Of a stretch of DNA of 64,000 nt, positions 33,046 through 43,494 are shown in pieces. This stretch comes from Eutreptiella sp. 'Long Island Sound 2002'. Its lineage: Eukaryota; Euglenozoa; Euglenophyceae; Eutreptiales; Eutreptiaceae. The notes under the pieces were generated by a model. It did no database searches. It was not told where the DNA came from and saw only the letters and a program-made list of their open reading frames with translations. Made by a program: the position numbers and the translations under genes. Every line of letters starts with the position of its first letter. Within the stretch, counting starts at the first letter, position 1. The DNA lies in contig OZ038384.1 of assembly GCA_964036045.1 (NCBI GenBank), forward strand, positions 31,105,771 to 31,169,770. The letters are read 5' to 3'.

Positions 33046-33509
33046 CGCCTTCGATGCGAATGGATTGATATGCCCTTAAGGGCTTGTATATTTTTGCCTA
33101 GCTTTTATTTCAGTGTTTGCATGTAGTGCATTTTGTGTCGTATTTTCGTTGCCTTCTGTACACAAGTGATTCCACGACCTTGAGTGCGCGAGGCGTCGCG
33201 CACTGAGGGACAGAAAGAAGCAATTTATTTTGCAGGACACGCTTTGGTACAACTGAAATTCCACAGAATTTTATTTTTGACAATGGGCTTCTGCAAAGGC
33301 ACGTGCTTGTGGGATTTTGAAATACAAAAACAACAACATTGGTAATACGCACCCTCCAAATCAATCAGAAAAAAAATCTATTTGGGCAAACAAAATCTTA
33401 AAAAAGGCTGCAACTTGCGTAAAAACCAATTTTTTCGGTGATGTCGCATTCATGCGTGCTGCAAATGTCCAAAAGGAACAGTTTTTCAGTTGCCATTTTT
33501 TGTGTCCGC
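33046..33509. other. AT-rich noncoding interval after region III
   Basis: I see no gene. The interval is T-rich, contains palindrome copy 3 (33183-33204), and ends at CCTTTCAAAAGG, where the inverted pogo copy begins. It is probably the 3' flank of region III joined to the pogo 3' side. Confidence 0.45.
33183..33204 (+). repeat. 22-nt palindrome copy 3
   Basis: GTGCGCGAGGCGTCGCGCAC (33185-33204 less outer bases) is one base short of a perfect palindrome at the centre. It lies in the noncoding flank. Confidence 0.7.
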
Positions 33510-34141
33510 CCCTTTCAAAAGGGGGGTGCAGTTTGCGTGGGCTAAGGATTTGGCAGGACCTTTTGCTGCAGGCCTGTCAATCCGTCTAAAAGGTTCTCTC
33601 ACTTGCTGTGCCCTCAGTTTGGGTGCTGGTTTTGCGGCAGCACCATTCTGTTTTTCACCGAACTTATCCAAAAGGTCCTCGGCTGTCACAAAGCCCCCGA
33701 ACTCAGCGACCAAGGATCGTCCTTTGTGGGCGCATTGATGGCTCTGCCACTGCACTGTGTGGAAGCATCACCTTTCATTGAGACCGGGGAAGGAGCTCCC
33801 GAAGGGGAAGAGTTTTGCGAAGAATTTTGCGATGCATCAGTGCTGTGAGCAGGGCTGGTAGGGCAGGCTGGGGGGCCCTGTCGCTGGATGCGCTCACGGG
33901 GACAATGTTTGAAGAAATATGGCGGGTCAAACGGGCTGATTCCACATGACGTGAAACCTGACAGAATATTTCGTGGTGTCACTGCATTAACATATGCATC
34001 TGTCCACAGTTGCACAAAGTGTGCAGGGGACAGGGCTCTGTGATGGTTTTTCCTTTTCCAGTGTTTGTCTTTGTTGCGAAACGAGGCCCCCATTGCCCTG
34101 AAAACAGCTTTGTCTAATGGTACGTCTTGTCCCGTTTCCAC
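33510..34141 (-). pseudogene. pogo/jerky-type transposase C-terminus, copy 2
   Basis: Minus-strand counterpart of 29531-30130. It carries the same signature (AVTPGNI or AVTPRNI, LSGFTSCGISPFDPPYF), the same Ser/Pro-rich tail and TGA, and the same shifted continuation FVTAEDLLDKFGEKQNG. Copies differ by scattered substitutions; for example TPRN here replaces TPGN. It ends at CACGCAAACTGCACCCC, where copy 1 continues into GCE copy 2. That is the tandem duplication junction. Confidence 0.55.
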
Positions 34142-34573
34142 TCTCCCTGGTTGACCAGGACGGGTTCCAGACGCCTCTCCAGGGGTTCGTAGATATCCCT
34201 AAACTCCTTCAGGTACTCCACTTGTCTGAGTCCATCTACAGGTCTGATCATGGTCATGTTCAAGTCTAGGTGTACATCCATACGGCTGAACGCCTCCTTG
34301 GCTCTCTCCTCAGACCTGGCACCAATCATGTCGTCGAAGTTGTTGCGGCTGATGTAGTCCGCACACTCGTTCTTGGCGCCCTCGATATGATGTACTGACA
34401 CCCGTAGCTGGCTCAGGTAGGTCCACCAGCGTCGGAGTTTAGCCTTCTCAGGTGGGGGTCCCTTCTGGAAGGTTTTGGACCGGTTCTTGGTCGCACAGCC
34501 AAACCACTGGGTTACTCCCCAACAGTCAGGACTGAGAGGATAGCACCAGCATACCCGCGAGCAGTTCCTGCTC
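34114..34573 (-). pseudogene. gypsy B RNase H C-terminal part, copy 2
   Basis: Reads GAGCAGGAACTG (complement at 34562-34573), then TFQKGPPPEKAKLRRWWTYL, VSVHHIEGAKNECADYISR, NNFDDMIGARSEE. It continues through GLRQVEYLKEFRDIYEPLE to the same pogo junction. This copy keeps the frame LKEFRDIYEPLERRLEPVLV, where copy 1 is shifted, so it preserves more of the original protein. Confidence 0.75.
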
Positions 34574-34678
34574 ATAGGTTTGAGGTTTGAGGTTTAGTTT
34601 TGCGGGTACTAGACGCCTTTCCGCCCCGGGGGGCCACCTGGTTGGGCCAGGTGATATCCTCCCCTCGGGGTCCTAGTG
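34574..34678 (-). other. GCE 3' tail, inverted copy
   Basis: On the minus strand it begins CACTAGGACCCCGAGGGG, contains CACCTGG...CCAGGTGG, and ends with about three AAACCTC units before TATGAGCAG. It matches 9616-9712. It is preceded not by GCE body but by unknown region II (GACGAGCA), which marks the second inversion breakpoint. Confidence 0.65.
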
Positions 34679-34679
34679 T

Positions 34680-35294
34680 GCTCGTCAAACTGATACATGT
34701 TGGTTGTGACGGAACCCGACATCGAAGAGAATACCGGCAAGCGGGCATGATACAAAGGCACTGTAGTTGGATCTTTGTCCTTCTCGGTACGGCAGAGCCT
34801 CTGAATGTCTCGGCCAATACGGTACACCACATAAGTGTCGCCATAGAAAATGAGATCGTTACCCAGCATCATCACATCGAACAACCACTTGGGAATGAAT
34901 CCTGCAGAGTCATAATCCACCAAAAGATCAGCGTTGACAAACCACAACGGGAAATGCAAGTCCCGGAAACGGGCTCGTGGTGTATCTTCGATATCCTCAA
35001 TACGGCATGCTGTCAAAGTGCACTTGGTCCCTTGGTCGTCCTGCTTGGAGATATTGATCACTTCGCCAGTACTCAACTGTGTCTGTGTCGCCGGCGCCGA
35101 TGCTGGTGCCTCAGCCTTTGTTTGCAGTTGTTTCAGCACGGACAGGGCTTGCGGTGACGCAGGTGCTCCCTTCGGCCACGGCGACCGGTACTTCGAACTT
35201 TTTGCGTCTTCCCTATAACCCCAGTTTCCGAGGCCAATCTTCAGTTGCGACGTGCCTAGTGCTGCGTCTTCTGCTTGGTTGTTCCCATCGGCAG
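34680..35294 (-). CDS. unknown region II, 3' exon
   Basis: The frame begins after a 71-nt intron and reads AADGNNQAEDAALGTSQ. It then has GNWGYREDAKSSKYRSPWPK, an Ala/Pro/Gln-rich linker, and a folded-looking part: FPLWFVNADLLVDYDSAG, LFDVMMLGNDLIFYGDTYV, VYRIGRDIQRLC. The last residues before the breakpoint are NMYQFDEH; the next natural codons appear to be at 31910. I do not recognise the family. The density of aromatic and acidic residues and the preserved frame of about 200 codons argue for a real protein. Confidence 0.5.
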
Positions 35295-35365
35295 CTGTGT
35301 AGATGTGAAAAAGCCCAGTAAGTGCGCGAGCCCTCACGCACTGAAGCTGCAAAACCGACGCATAC
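35295..35365 (-). other. predicted 71-nt intron containing the palindrome
   Basis: On the minus strand the exon end ACAATTGCAG is followed by donor GTATGCGTCGG. The acceptor is TTCACATCTACACAG before CTGCCGATGGG. Removing it joins two open frames (DNKDFVTTIAG to AADGNNQ). Palindrome copy 4 occupies 35321-35342, nearly a third of the intron. Confidence 0.55.
35321..35342 (+). repeat. 22-nt palindrome copy 4
   Basis: GTGCGCGAGCCCTCACGCAC, two differences from the perfect form, inside the predicted intron. Confidence 0.65.
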
Positions 35366-36352
35366 CTGCAATTGTGGTCACAAAATCCTTATTGTCCGGA
35401 TGGTCAAGGAGGAAAGTAACCCATTGTTGCGTAATCAACGCGTCAATCTGGGCCTGGCTACTGCATATGGTCGCATCCTTCAGGTTTGTATGCGCGCAGA
35501 CCTTCTGCAATGAACTTGGCAGATGCAGCCCTTCCAGCTTCTTGAAGCCGTTTCTTGTGACGTCCTCTTTCCTGCTCTTACCCTCGAGGTTCCTCATACC
35601 AGTGGCCGCAGTAGTATGCCGGGGAGAAAATATCCCTCCAGTGCTTGAATGTTGCGTCCCACGAAGGAAAACCGTGCCATAGGGTGCGCGAGTTCTTGCG
35701 CACTGCGACCGTGTGACGCACCAACACGTAGTGTGTGCCCTGGTTCTTCCAACTGCTCGGGGGCAAGAAACACAGAGTTGACGGCAGCCTGGACAACAGC
35801 AGTTTTGAACTGTTGGAAATCCTATGGTTCCTTCTCCCGCTTCTGGTCCTCAATGTACAACAGCATGTTGTCTAGCGCTTCGGACAGCGGAATTCACGTC
35901 ACAGACTGGCTTTCAGCTTGCTGTAATCCTGCAACCTTGGCCCGGATCCTCCAACACGTTGCGTACGTGAGAATGTCCACATAGCAATATTCCTGCCCGC
36001 CCTCCAGTTATTTGCCTTCTGCTAGCTGCATGTTCTGAATCGTCCTGCATGTCTCTGTCCCGTGTTGCCCATTCGGAACGTACAGCGAACCATCTACAAC
36101 GCGAATCACAGCACAGCACACCAGGGAGAAGAAACTTTGTCGACCTTACGCAAAAATACAAAGCGAGTCATACCACTGTCCTCCCATGCGGTTACGCGCA
36201 GCGGTCCCGATGGCGGCAACTCTTGGTATCCCGCCACTTTTTTGACAAGGCCGTCGTGGTTGATATCTAGGATCTGTCCTCGCTTCTTGGTCTTGTCAAT
36301 CGCAAAATAGTATAATTGTCTAAAACTGCCAGTAGAGTGTCGTGGCTTTCAT
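35366..36352 (-). pseudogene. unknown region II, middle part
   Basis: Several frames follow one another with stops between them. 5' to 3' on the minus strand: YFAIDKTKKRGQILDINHDG and VTAWEDSGMTRFVFLRKV (about 36310-36140); VVDGSLYVPNGQHGTE; QEYCYVDILTYATCWRIRAK; ALDNMLLYIEDQKREKEP; FKTAVVQAAVNSVFLAPEQL; TFKHWRDIFSPAYYCGHWYE; and GLHLPSSLQKVCAHTNLKD with ALITQQWVTFLLDHPDNKD (to 35366). These read as one decayed protein with about six frame changes or unspliced introns. No family recognised. The element C LTR begins at 36353 and cuts it from its N-terminus at 50868-51153. Confidence 0.4.
35682..35705 (+). repeat. 22-nt palindrome copy 5 (diverged)
   Basis: GGTGCGCGAGTTCTTGCGCA, within what reads as coding sequence of region II (VAVRKNSRTLW on the minus strand). 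The centre is degenerate and the arms are conserved. Confidence 0.5.
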
Positions 36353-38180
36353 AGGAATCAATTCCTAGGTCAAACCTCTACGATGGCTTGAAGTTATGAT
36401 CTCCACAGGTGAGCACATACACAGGGAAAAATTGGACATGCATGCTGGGCAATTTTTCCTAGGCATGAAATTTACTTAAAATGGGGTACACAAATTCAGC
36501 AAAAACGAGCAGGGTTGCATCAACGCGTTCGTAAACTTGACGATATATAAATAGTACGGCCCGAGTAGGCCCCCATGGATCCAAAGCTCAAAAGAAAACT
36601 CCATGGTAGTCCATCTCCATGGTCCCCACAAGTGAGGTCATGAAATTCATAGGTCAAAAATGAAGTTGCCTCATTTGATACTCAAACATGGTACATTAGC
36701 GCAAATAAGACAAACAAGGGCGAAGAACGAAACTAGACACATACTGGAACACGCACAAAGATTAATGGTTCTCAAACTCCGCACGGGCTTGAAGAACAGA
36801 GCCCGAAAAGTGAGCCCATGATTGGGTAAAATTGAATGAAAATTGACATGAAAATGACATGGTGAAAAAGCTTAAAATGATTCAAAATACTTTACAAAAA
36901 GAAGAGGTTTGTGGCTTGAAGCGAGTCAAACTCTTCTATAACTCAGAAGTACGCATCGAGTAGGTACAAAACAAGCTTTTACGTGACTTCCGGCTCCATG
37001 AGAGGTTAGAGATATCATGTCCAACTTTGAGCACATGAAAAAAAGTGTCCTCAAAAAAAGGTCACCAAAGTGGATCTAGCACTTCGGCATTGGTTCAAAC
37101 ATCATTAAGAAAATGATATACATGCACTCAGGACATGCACGCACATGCATGTTGGAAAATTGGCAGAATTCAACACAATGGCTTTGCGCACAAATCTCTT
37201 AAAGTGGGTCTATACCAGGGCCAAAAAGGGCTCTTTTAGTCCATGGATGGCAGCCTCAGCATGGATGTCTTGACTCACCATGGTTATTAAATGAATTCCA
37301 AACGTCAAAATAAAGTGACCCAAAGTGTTTTGGGTCCATGTACACCTTGGGAAGAGATGCATACTTTTCTTTTCATCGGGCAATTCATGGTATTTTTGGA
37401 ATCCTTTTTTTTTGAGTCAAAGTCAACAAATTGCTCATAACTTCAGATCTACTTGCAACTCACACGTTTACTCAATATACAATTGAAGTGGACACTTCTG
37501 GCCTTCCTATGCATTTTACTGTAAAGGTTACGGAAGCAGTGGCTTAAAGATATCCTCTGCTGAAGTGACCCTATGAAATGCATAAGAATGGCATGCCATG
37601 ACTAGTCAAATGGGGGGAAGAAAGGCACCGTAAGGTGCCGGCGAGGCTCCTTGACCAACTCATCATCTTATTTTGCCTGGGCATCATGTCGATGCCCAGT
37701 TTTGGATTTTTACCTCACCAATTCGCGGATTTTTGATTCCACTGTATAATTATGATATTGAACGAAGCAACAGTGGTTTCAAATCATCGTTGCTGGCCTT
37801 TGTTAAATTTTCGTAAAGGCCAGTTCATTGTTTTGCAATATCGGTCGCAGGGGCGCCAACTGGCGGTAGGTGCGCGAACTGGCGCGACGCCGGTTCACGC
37901 AGGCGCCGAAGCCAAAATCCAGGTCCTGTACGTTTGCGAATTTCACGGAAATTCGCCCACAAATATGAAGGGATTTTCATTCCCTATCGATTGACGCAAA
38001 AAAACAAAAAAAATGCGCCTAGTACCCTGAAGTTTCCCAAAGATTTCAAGTTTCGGGGAACTTGGCATGAGGACTTGTTGTGGAGAACAACGTACAGTTT
38101 GTGACCTGAAGAGGGGGGGGTAAAGGCTGAGTAGTGGGGGACATAGGTGGGGGTTATGGGGGGTTGTCTGACACCAAACA
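36353..38180 (-). mobile_element. element C LTR, left (3' LTR)
   Basis: This 1828-bp LTR is homologous along its length to 49030-50867. In element orientation it starts TGTTTGGTGTCAGACAA and ends near GAATTGATTCCT. The adjacent internal purine tract GGGAGGGGAG is the complement of 38181-38190. Its other side is directly against unknown region II. I found no clear 5-bp target duplication, and the 3' terminal dinucleotide is not CA. Confidence 0.75.
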
Positions 38181-39573
38181 CTCCCCTCCCAAGCTGAGTG
38201 TACCCCATGAGGCGGAAGAAACCACCAGGTGGTGGCAGACACAAAACATTCAAAGGGATGGGACGGGCGGGTGTAAAATTGTCCTAAACGGCCAAATGTT
38301 TTTTACACTCCCCTCCCCAGACCAACACAGGATCTGAGTTGGCGCCTGCTCTCAATGAAAGACAGGTGGACGCATCAGCTTTCCACTCCCCTCCCCGGCT
38401 CAACGCCGGGGACCAAGTTGGCGACCACTCTCAAAGAAAAAGCTACGGCCAACTGGCGATTGGGCGAACTATGTACACAAGAACTGAGGTGACTACCTGC
38501 AGTACGGCTTCCCACTTCCACATATGTACAAGAGTGAAAGGGCCCGCTTGCCATCAGCGGGTGAAAAAATAGAAAAAGGTAGCCATTCTCAGCAATGGCG
38601 GGCAGGACAAGAGAGAGACGGGATAGTACACAATGAAATACTATAAACTGCCTGAAATTCAGCACCAAACACAGATACAGATCGGGCCTTGTCCTGTCAT
38701 GGTCCTGAGCTGTTTAACGTACGCCGGTGCGGACGTATGTGCGCTGGCGGTGGGAGACGTACCAGCAGGAAGGTGGTATTCTCATACCCCAGGTACCTCG
38801 ATGCCGAAGCACTCCAACGTACCCTGCTGGCGTTTGCGGTTCTCCATAGGTCAGTCCCCTGCGACAGTGCTTGCGCACCAGTCTTATTGCACATTATACC
38901 ATGAAACTGCCTGGCCTTCAATCACACGAAGGCCGAAAAATCAAGTCGCACACCCTGCTTATTCCGGGCTGTATGTCCGTTTAGACTCGCCTTTTCACAG
39001 CCATTGTCATAACCTGGCGAGCGCTCGGGGCTCACTTCATTGGTCTAGGTCGGAGCCACTCCAAGCCAATCCAGGTACATGACCCCAACTACTGCCCCGC
39101 ATCGCCCCCCTGCCATGCACTTCAGGACTCTGAGATACCCCAGGGTGTCAAGTCCAGAAATATCCCATGAGGAGAAGGGAAGAGAGGTACTTCTGACCTG
39201 CAGGTCCAGAGATACCTCAGAGAGAAGAAAAGAGAGAGGGAAACACCAGAGATGCCACCTGACTCACTGCCCACTGTAGGCCAGAGACCGGCTCAGGGGT
39301 TGCAGGGACATCCAGGCGGATATCAGGGGGTTGGGGATCTGCCTGATTCAGCCCTAAATTCGAAGCCAGGCAGGACAGTTTATGAACACCCCCAGGCTGG
39401 GCATCAGGACAACAGATCAGACTCCTCTGCCTCAGAACCACAGTCAGGGTCATCAGGATCACTGTACAGGAGGTTCAGGACACCACATGTGTTAATCTTA
39501 TGGTGATCCAGGTAATCAGGACACCAATGGGGGTCGGCAGTGAGTGGCCAATCAGCAGGAAGGGGGTCCGGAG
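38181..39573 (-). other. element C 3' interior, no gene seen
   Basis: An integrase is expected here. I find neither an HHCC finger nor DDE motifs in any frame, only short frames. Several CTCCCCTCCC-type runs (38181-38190, 38312-38321, 38387-38396) resemble extra polypurine tracts on the minus strand. Confidence 0.5.
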
Positions 39574-40155
39574 TCACCTGGGCCCTGTATTTTGGAAGGA
39601 GCGGAGCATCAGCTGCCTTCTCGGCATCCAGCTTGTCTGCAGGCGCCGTTTCCAGGCTGGCGCACTCATAAGGAACGCAGCGGTGGTGGCTGGCCTCGCG
39701 CAGATTGCTGTACCCTCTGCAGTGACCATGGCACTTGGCCGTATGGCTGCACGGTGGTCCAGACTCACTCCCTTCGCGAGATATGGACAGCCGATCAATG
39801 AGGGCATCAATTGGGCCTTTTCTTGGGCCTCCCAGTCCTCATACCCCTTGCGGTCGGCGTCCGAACCATGGAAGTTGGTGTCATCCGCCAGCCCCGCAGG
39901 GTAGGCCCACCTGCTCATCCCGTCCGCGACATCTTTGTCCTTACCCTGCTTGTATACGACAACAATGTTGTACCGGGAAAGGAATTCATGCCAACAGCCG
40001 CGACGACCCAGGGGCCCAGCCATGGTACAGAGGTCCTCCTTGTACCATGACTCCAGGGACTTGTGGTGCGTGAAAACAGTGACTTTACGCCCTGATATCC
40101 AGCTCTTGAAATTGAGGAGGCAGGACACCAGTGCGTAGGTCTCCTTTTCTCGCAC
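39574..40155 (-). pseudogene. element C RNase H, C-terminal part
   Basis: The frame starts REKETYALVSCLL and contains VFTHHKSLESWYKEDL, GRRGCWHEFLSRYNIVVVY and KDVADGMSRWAYPAG. These are the RNase H motifs of Ty3/gypsy pol, closely parallel to element A (REKETYAIV, TDHQSLQ, DNTVADCLSR). HH replaces the usual DH in the TDHxSL motif, so one catalytic Asp may be lost. A frameshift near 40200 separates it from the RT frame. After about residue 135 the sequence no longer resembles known pol. Confidence 0.75.
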
Positions 40156-40230
40156 AGACCACGCCCTTTGTCCAGTAAAGCCCAGGGCTTCGCCCTCAGG
40201 ACCATACGGGATCTGGTCTTCGAGTTTTTT

Positions 40231-41217
40231 TTAGTAGAAGGCACAAGGAGCCCAGCTACTATCAGGCAATTCCTGCTCCAGCACACCGCCTATGCCAAAC
40301 TCCGAGGCATCAGTGTGAATCGCATATTCACATGTGTCATTGGGGATATACAATGCACACTTCTCGCACAGTGCCTCGTTGATTTTGGCGAAATTGTGCC
40401 TCATGGTCTCAGGCCATTCAATGAAGTTGCAGTCCTTGGGGACCTTGCATTTGCCTCCCTGAGGCGCTCTGTCATACTTTATCTTCAACCTGTCCATCAG
40501 GGGCGCAGCCAGGGAAGCATATTGGGGTATGTAAATCGAATACCAATTACATACTCCGAGAAATCCTTTCATCTGCTTGGGGGTACGAATCATGGCCTCA
40601 GTCCAGTCACGAACTGCAGCCACTTTCTCGGGGGCGGGGGATATCCGTCCCTGGTGAGGGATGTGACCACAATATTTAACCCTTTGACAGGAAAGGTGGC
40701 ACTTTTCCTCCTTCACTTGGAGATGGTGGTCAGCCAGGCATCGAAAAAGGTTCCTGACCAACTCATAGTGCTCAGTTCTGGCCTCTTCATGGAGGGCACA
40801 ACTGTCCAAGAGCTTACCCTTACCCCTGGAAGCCTTGAAGGGGGGCGTACCCACAAGCAGATCATCAATATAGGCCCTGAGCGACGGGGGCAGGTGCCTG
40901 GTGCAGTGGGTGACCATTCTCTGGTAGACCTGTGGTCCCACTTTCACCCCCATGGGCAGGACGTTCCACTGATACACTCCCCACGGGGTACAGAAAGCCG
41001 TCAGCGGACGACTTTCCTCCGTGAGGGGCATCTGGTGGACCCCATCCTCAAGATCGAGGATGGTCCAGAGATGGTTCCCATGCTGTCGCTGGAGGAGGTC
41101 CTCAATCACCGGTAGGGGGGATTCGTGTCCCTGGAGACATGAATTCAAGTACCGATAAGCAATGACCACCCTCCACCTTCTTACCCCAGGTTTCGGCACT
41201 AAAAACCCAAGTGCCAC
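40231..41217 (-). pseudogene. element C reverse transcriptase and start of RNase H
   Basis: The 328-codon frame reads ALGFLVPKPGVRRWRVVIAY, TILDLEDGVHQMPLTEESRP, GVYQWNVLPMGVKVGPQVYQ, catalytic box YIDDLLVG (about 40853-40876) with both Asp present, thumb GFLGVCNWYSIYIPQYASL, and RNase H start AIHTDASEFGIGGVLEQ. An insert after the catalytic box (FKASRGKGKLLDSCALHEEA) is unusual. The stretch upstream (41236-41535) supplies the RT N-terminus in another frame. Confidence 0.85.
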
Positions 41218-41235
41218 CCAAGGGCTTTTGGATCC

Positions 41236-41535
41236 CTAAATCCACCCTCTTTTCTCAAAATCTTGCACCTTTTCTTTCAGCGCCTCTTCCCGCAGACCTA
41301 CAGCTCGAATGGGGCTGAAGGCCAAGAGATTTGAGCCCTCTTCCAGCTCCAGCTTGACCCACCCATCAGGTCCCCTCTTGTTGGCATTGGCCTTGATCTC
41401 CTCCCAGTTATTCTGCTCTGAATTGAAAACTGTGTCCTTGAATTCATCAAGGAGCTTTTTGCGGTACGACTCCACCTTCCTCTGAAGATGGGGGTCTGAG
41501 AACTCCTTGGCATCGGCCTCTAGGACGGAACGCAC
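41236..41535 (-). pseudogene. element C RT N-terminal extension
   Basis: The frame has 99 codons and ends FSPIRAVGLREEALKEKVQDFEKRGWI when read through. It corresponds to the region before the RT fingers, where gypsy RTs have 'ae....i..l...G.I'. The next frame begins ALGFLVPKPG, so a frameshift lies at about 41220-41236. Confidence 0.6.
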
Positions 41536-41617
41536 TGACCGAGCTCTCGAGTGGAAGAGTTGCTGGGGGGGGTCCTGTGATCAACCCAATTGGCAGTCTC
41601 AGTGCCAATGGGGTCAA

Positions 41618-41845
41618 TCATCCTACCTTCTCGAGGTGATTCAGGGTGAGTTTGGGGGCAGCAGGGCTGTCCCGGGACGATGACTCCACTTCGTAACGCC
41701 GATTGGGGTCATTTCTGTCCTCCTGTGAGCTGGGCTTGTAGAATGCAGGATAAATCAAATCAATGTTGGGCGAGTCAGGGGGGCCATACCCTTCCTTGGC
41801 CCTCTTCAGTGCCAGGACATTCCAGTTCCGGCGTTTCATGCCCAT
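41618..41845 (-). pseudogene. element C spacer fragment
   Basis: A short frame (MGMKRRNWNVLALKRAKEG...) has no known motif. It lies between the long spacer and RT in the same orientation and is likely part of the same polyprotein. Confidence 0.3.
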
Positions 41846-42342
41846 GGGTCTCTTGCCGAGGCCTGGGGCTGCAGTGGTACCCTCAGGACGCCAGGCTCCC
41901 TGATGGAGGACCTCTTACAGGTCAGGATCACCAAAGGGCTGTTTCCAGCTGGTCTGGCTCAGTCCCTCTTGCTCAATACGAAGTGCATCGGAAAGTACAG
42001 CCCGGTACTGCAGGTGACCCTCCTGAAAGAGCATTTTACCCTTCCCATCCAAAAAAATTCTCTCCCTTTTCTGTACGTCCCACCAATCCACTGCAATCTC
42101 CCCTAAACTCCGAACACACTTCTCTCTCTTTCGGACTGGTACCACTATAACCCCCTTACCCCCTTCCCATATGACCTCTTGCACTGTTTCTGGCATCTCA
42201 CGAGCTGGCTGGAACAAAGACAAAGTTTGATGCTCCCCTCTTCAAGGGCACATATACCCTTTTGGTGCCTTCTTGGTCTTACGGGGTGGTGAGAGTCCAG
42301 TCCGATTTCGCTTCTTCACTCTTCTTCCCCACATCCCTGACC

Positions 42343-43440
42343 TCACTCACGCCACTGTTGACCCTTCTCACGCACTCCACTCACAGTCCCAAGGCGGTCA
42401 AAGGGGCTCAGTGTGGGCTGGAGAGGCTCGGTAGTCCCCAAGGCTCTTCCTGCCCATTCACACAACCTTTCGCGCCATAGCGGGCGCAGGTCGTATCTTT
42501 CATTCTTGAATACGCCTGGCCGCCTCAGTTTCCGCGGTATCCCGGCGGACTGTCGGGGTCGTATCGTCGGGATGTCCTGAAAAACCCCGTTGGGAGCTGG
42601 ACCTACCATGGGGGCTTTGTCCTGTAGGTCCTGCAGGTCCATGACACTGATGCTCATGGTACCAAACTCCATACCCCCGTGGTCCCGTGAGTATCCGAAC
42701 CGGCCCATGAACTCATCGGGCGGATCGAAACCCAAGGAACCTTCATCACCCGAACAGGATTTGAACTCCTGATCGTGGACATCAATCGACCGGACTTCTG
42801 AGAGTTCCTGGTCGCTGATGTCCAGCCAATCCTGGGCGAAGACCGCGATCCTCTTGGTCAAGTCCCGAGAGACTTGCAACTGGGCGGCAGGACCTTGATC
42901 GGACGGCTCTTGCCGGATATCAGGGGAAGGGAGTACAGTGGGGGTAGGAAAGAGAGAGGAAAGGGTTTCGTCGACCATCGCCTCTTTCGTCTGGTCCCAG
43001 TCTGTACCAGCTGCCCGGACCCTCAGGTGCGACCCGATGGGCTCACCAGTCGTTGGCACTTCAGGCCATGCTGAATGCGCTTCTGGCTGGACGGAGTGGG
43101 GTGCCTTCATCTGATGGCACAAGCCAGCCAAGAGGGATGTCATGATGCATGAAGCGTCCACCAGCTTTGGGTCGCCCCTTGTTGGCGCTGAAGCAGGGGG
43201 GGTATCTTTTTCAATCCACCCTCTGGAATTCTGGTGAATCCCAGCCTGGGCGGCTATACTCCCGGACAGGGCAAGTACAACTGACACTAACTTATGGTAA
43301 TCCCATCCTGTGGACTGGGATTCTGGGTCACTCTCCTTGAGGGCAGCCCCGGTCAGTTTGTGGACCGCTGATGGGTCCTCTCTCAAGCCCTGCTCAGGCT
43401 GTAATCCTGCTGAACTCGGCGTCAACAAACTGCCCTGCAA
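42343..43440 (-). pseudogene. element C spacer between protease and RT
   Basis: The 365-codon open frame is acidic and rich in Ser/Pro/Gly. It includes SDQELSEVRSIDVHDQEF and FGTMSISVMDLQDLQDKAP. There is no recognisable domain. Its position after the protease and before RT parallels the acidic linker preceding RT in element A and gypsy B. The 43441-43494 gap to the protease frame is a frame change. Confidence 0.4.
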
Positions 43441-43494
43441 ATCAGGTGTAATGGGGATGATGGTCGAGGGTATGACCTGGGCATCAGGACCGCT

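Noticed and set aside
9616-34678. CACTA (En/Spm) transposon with ends CACTAGGACC...GGTCCTAGTG
   Set aside because: The two CACTA ends are the tails of two GCE copies placed in opposite orientation. The flanking 3-bp sequences do not match, no CACTA transposase is inside, and the inversion model explains both ends.
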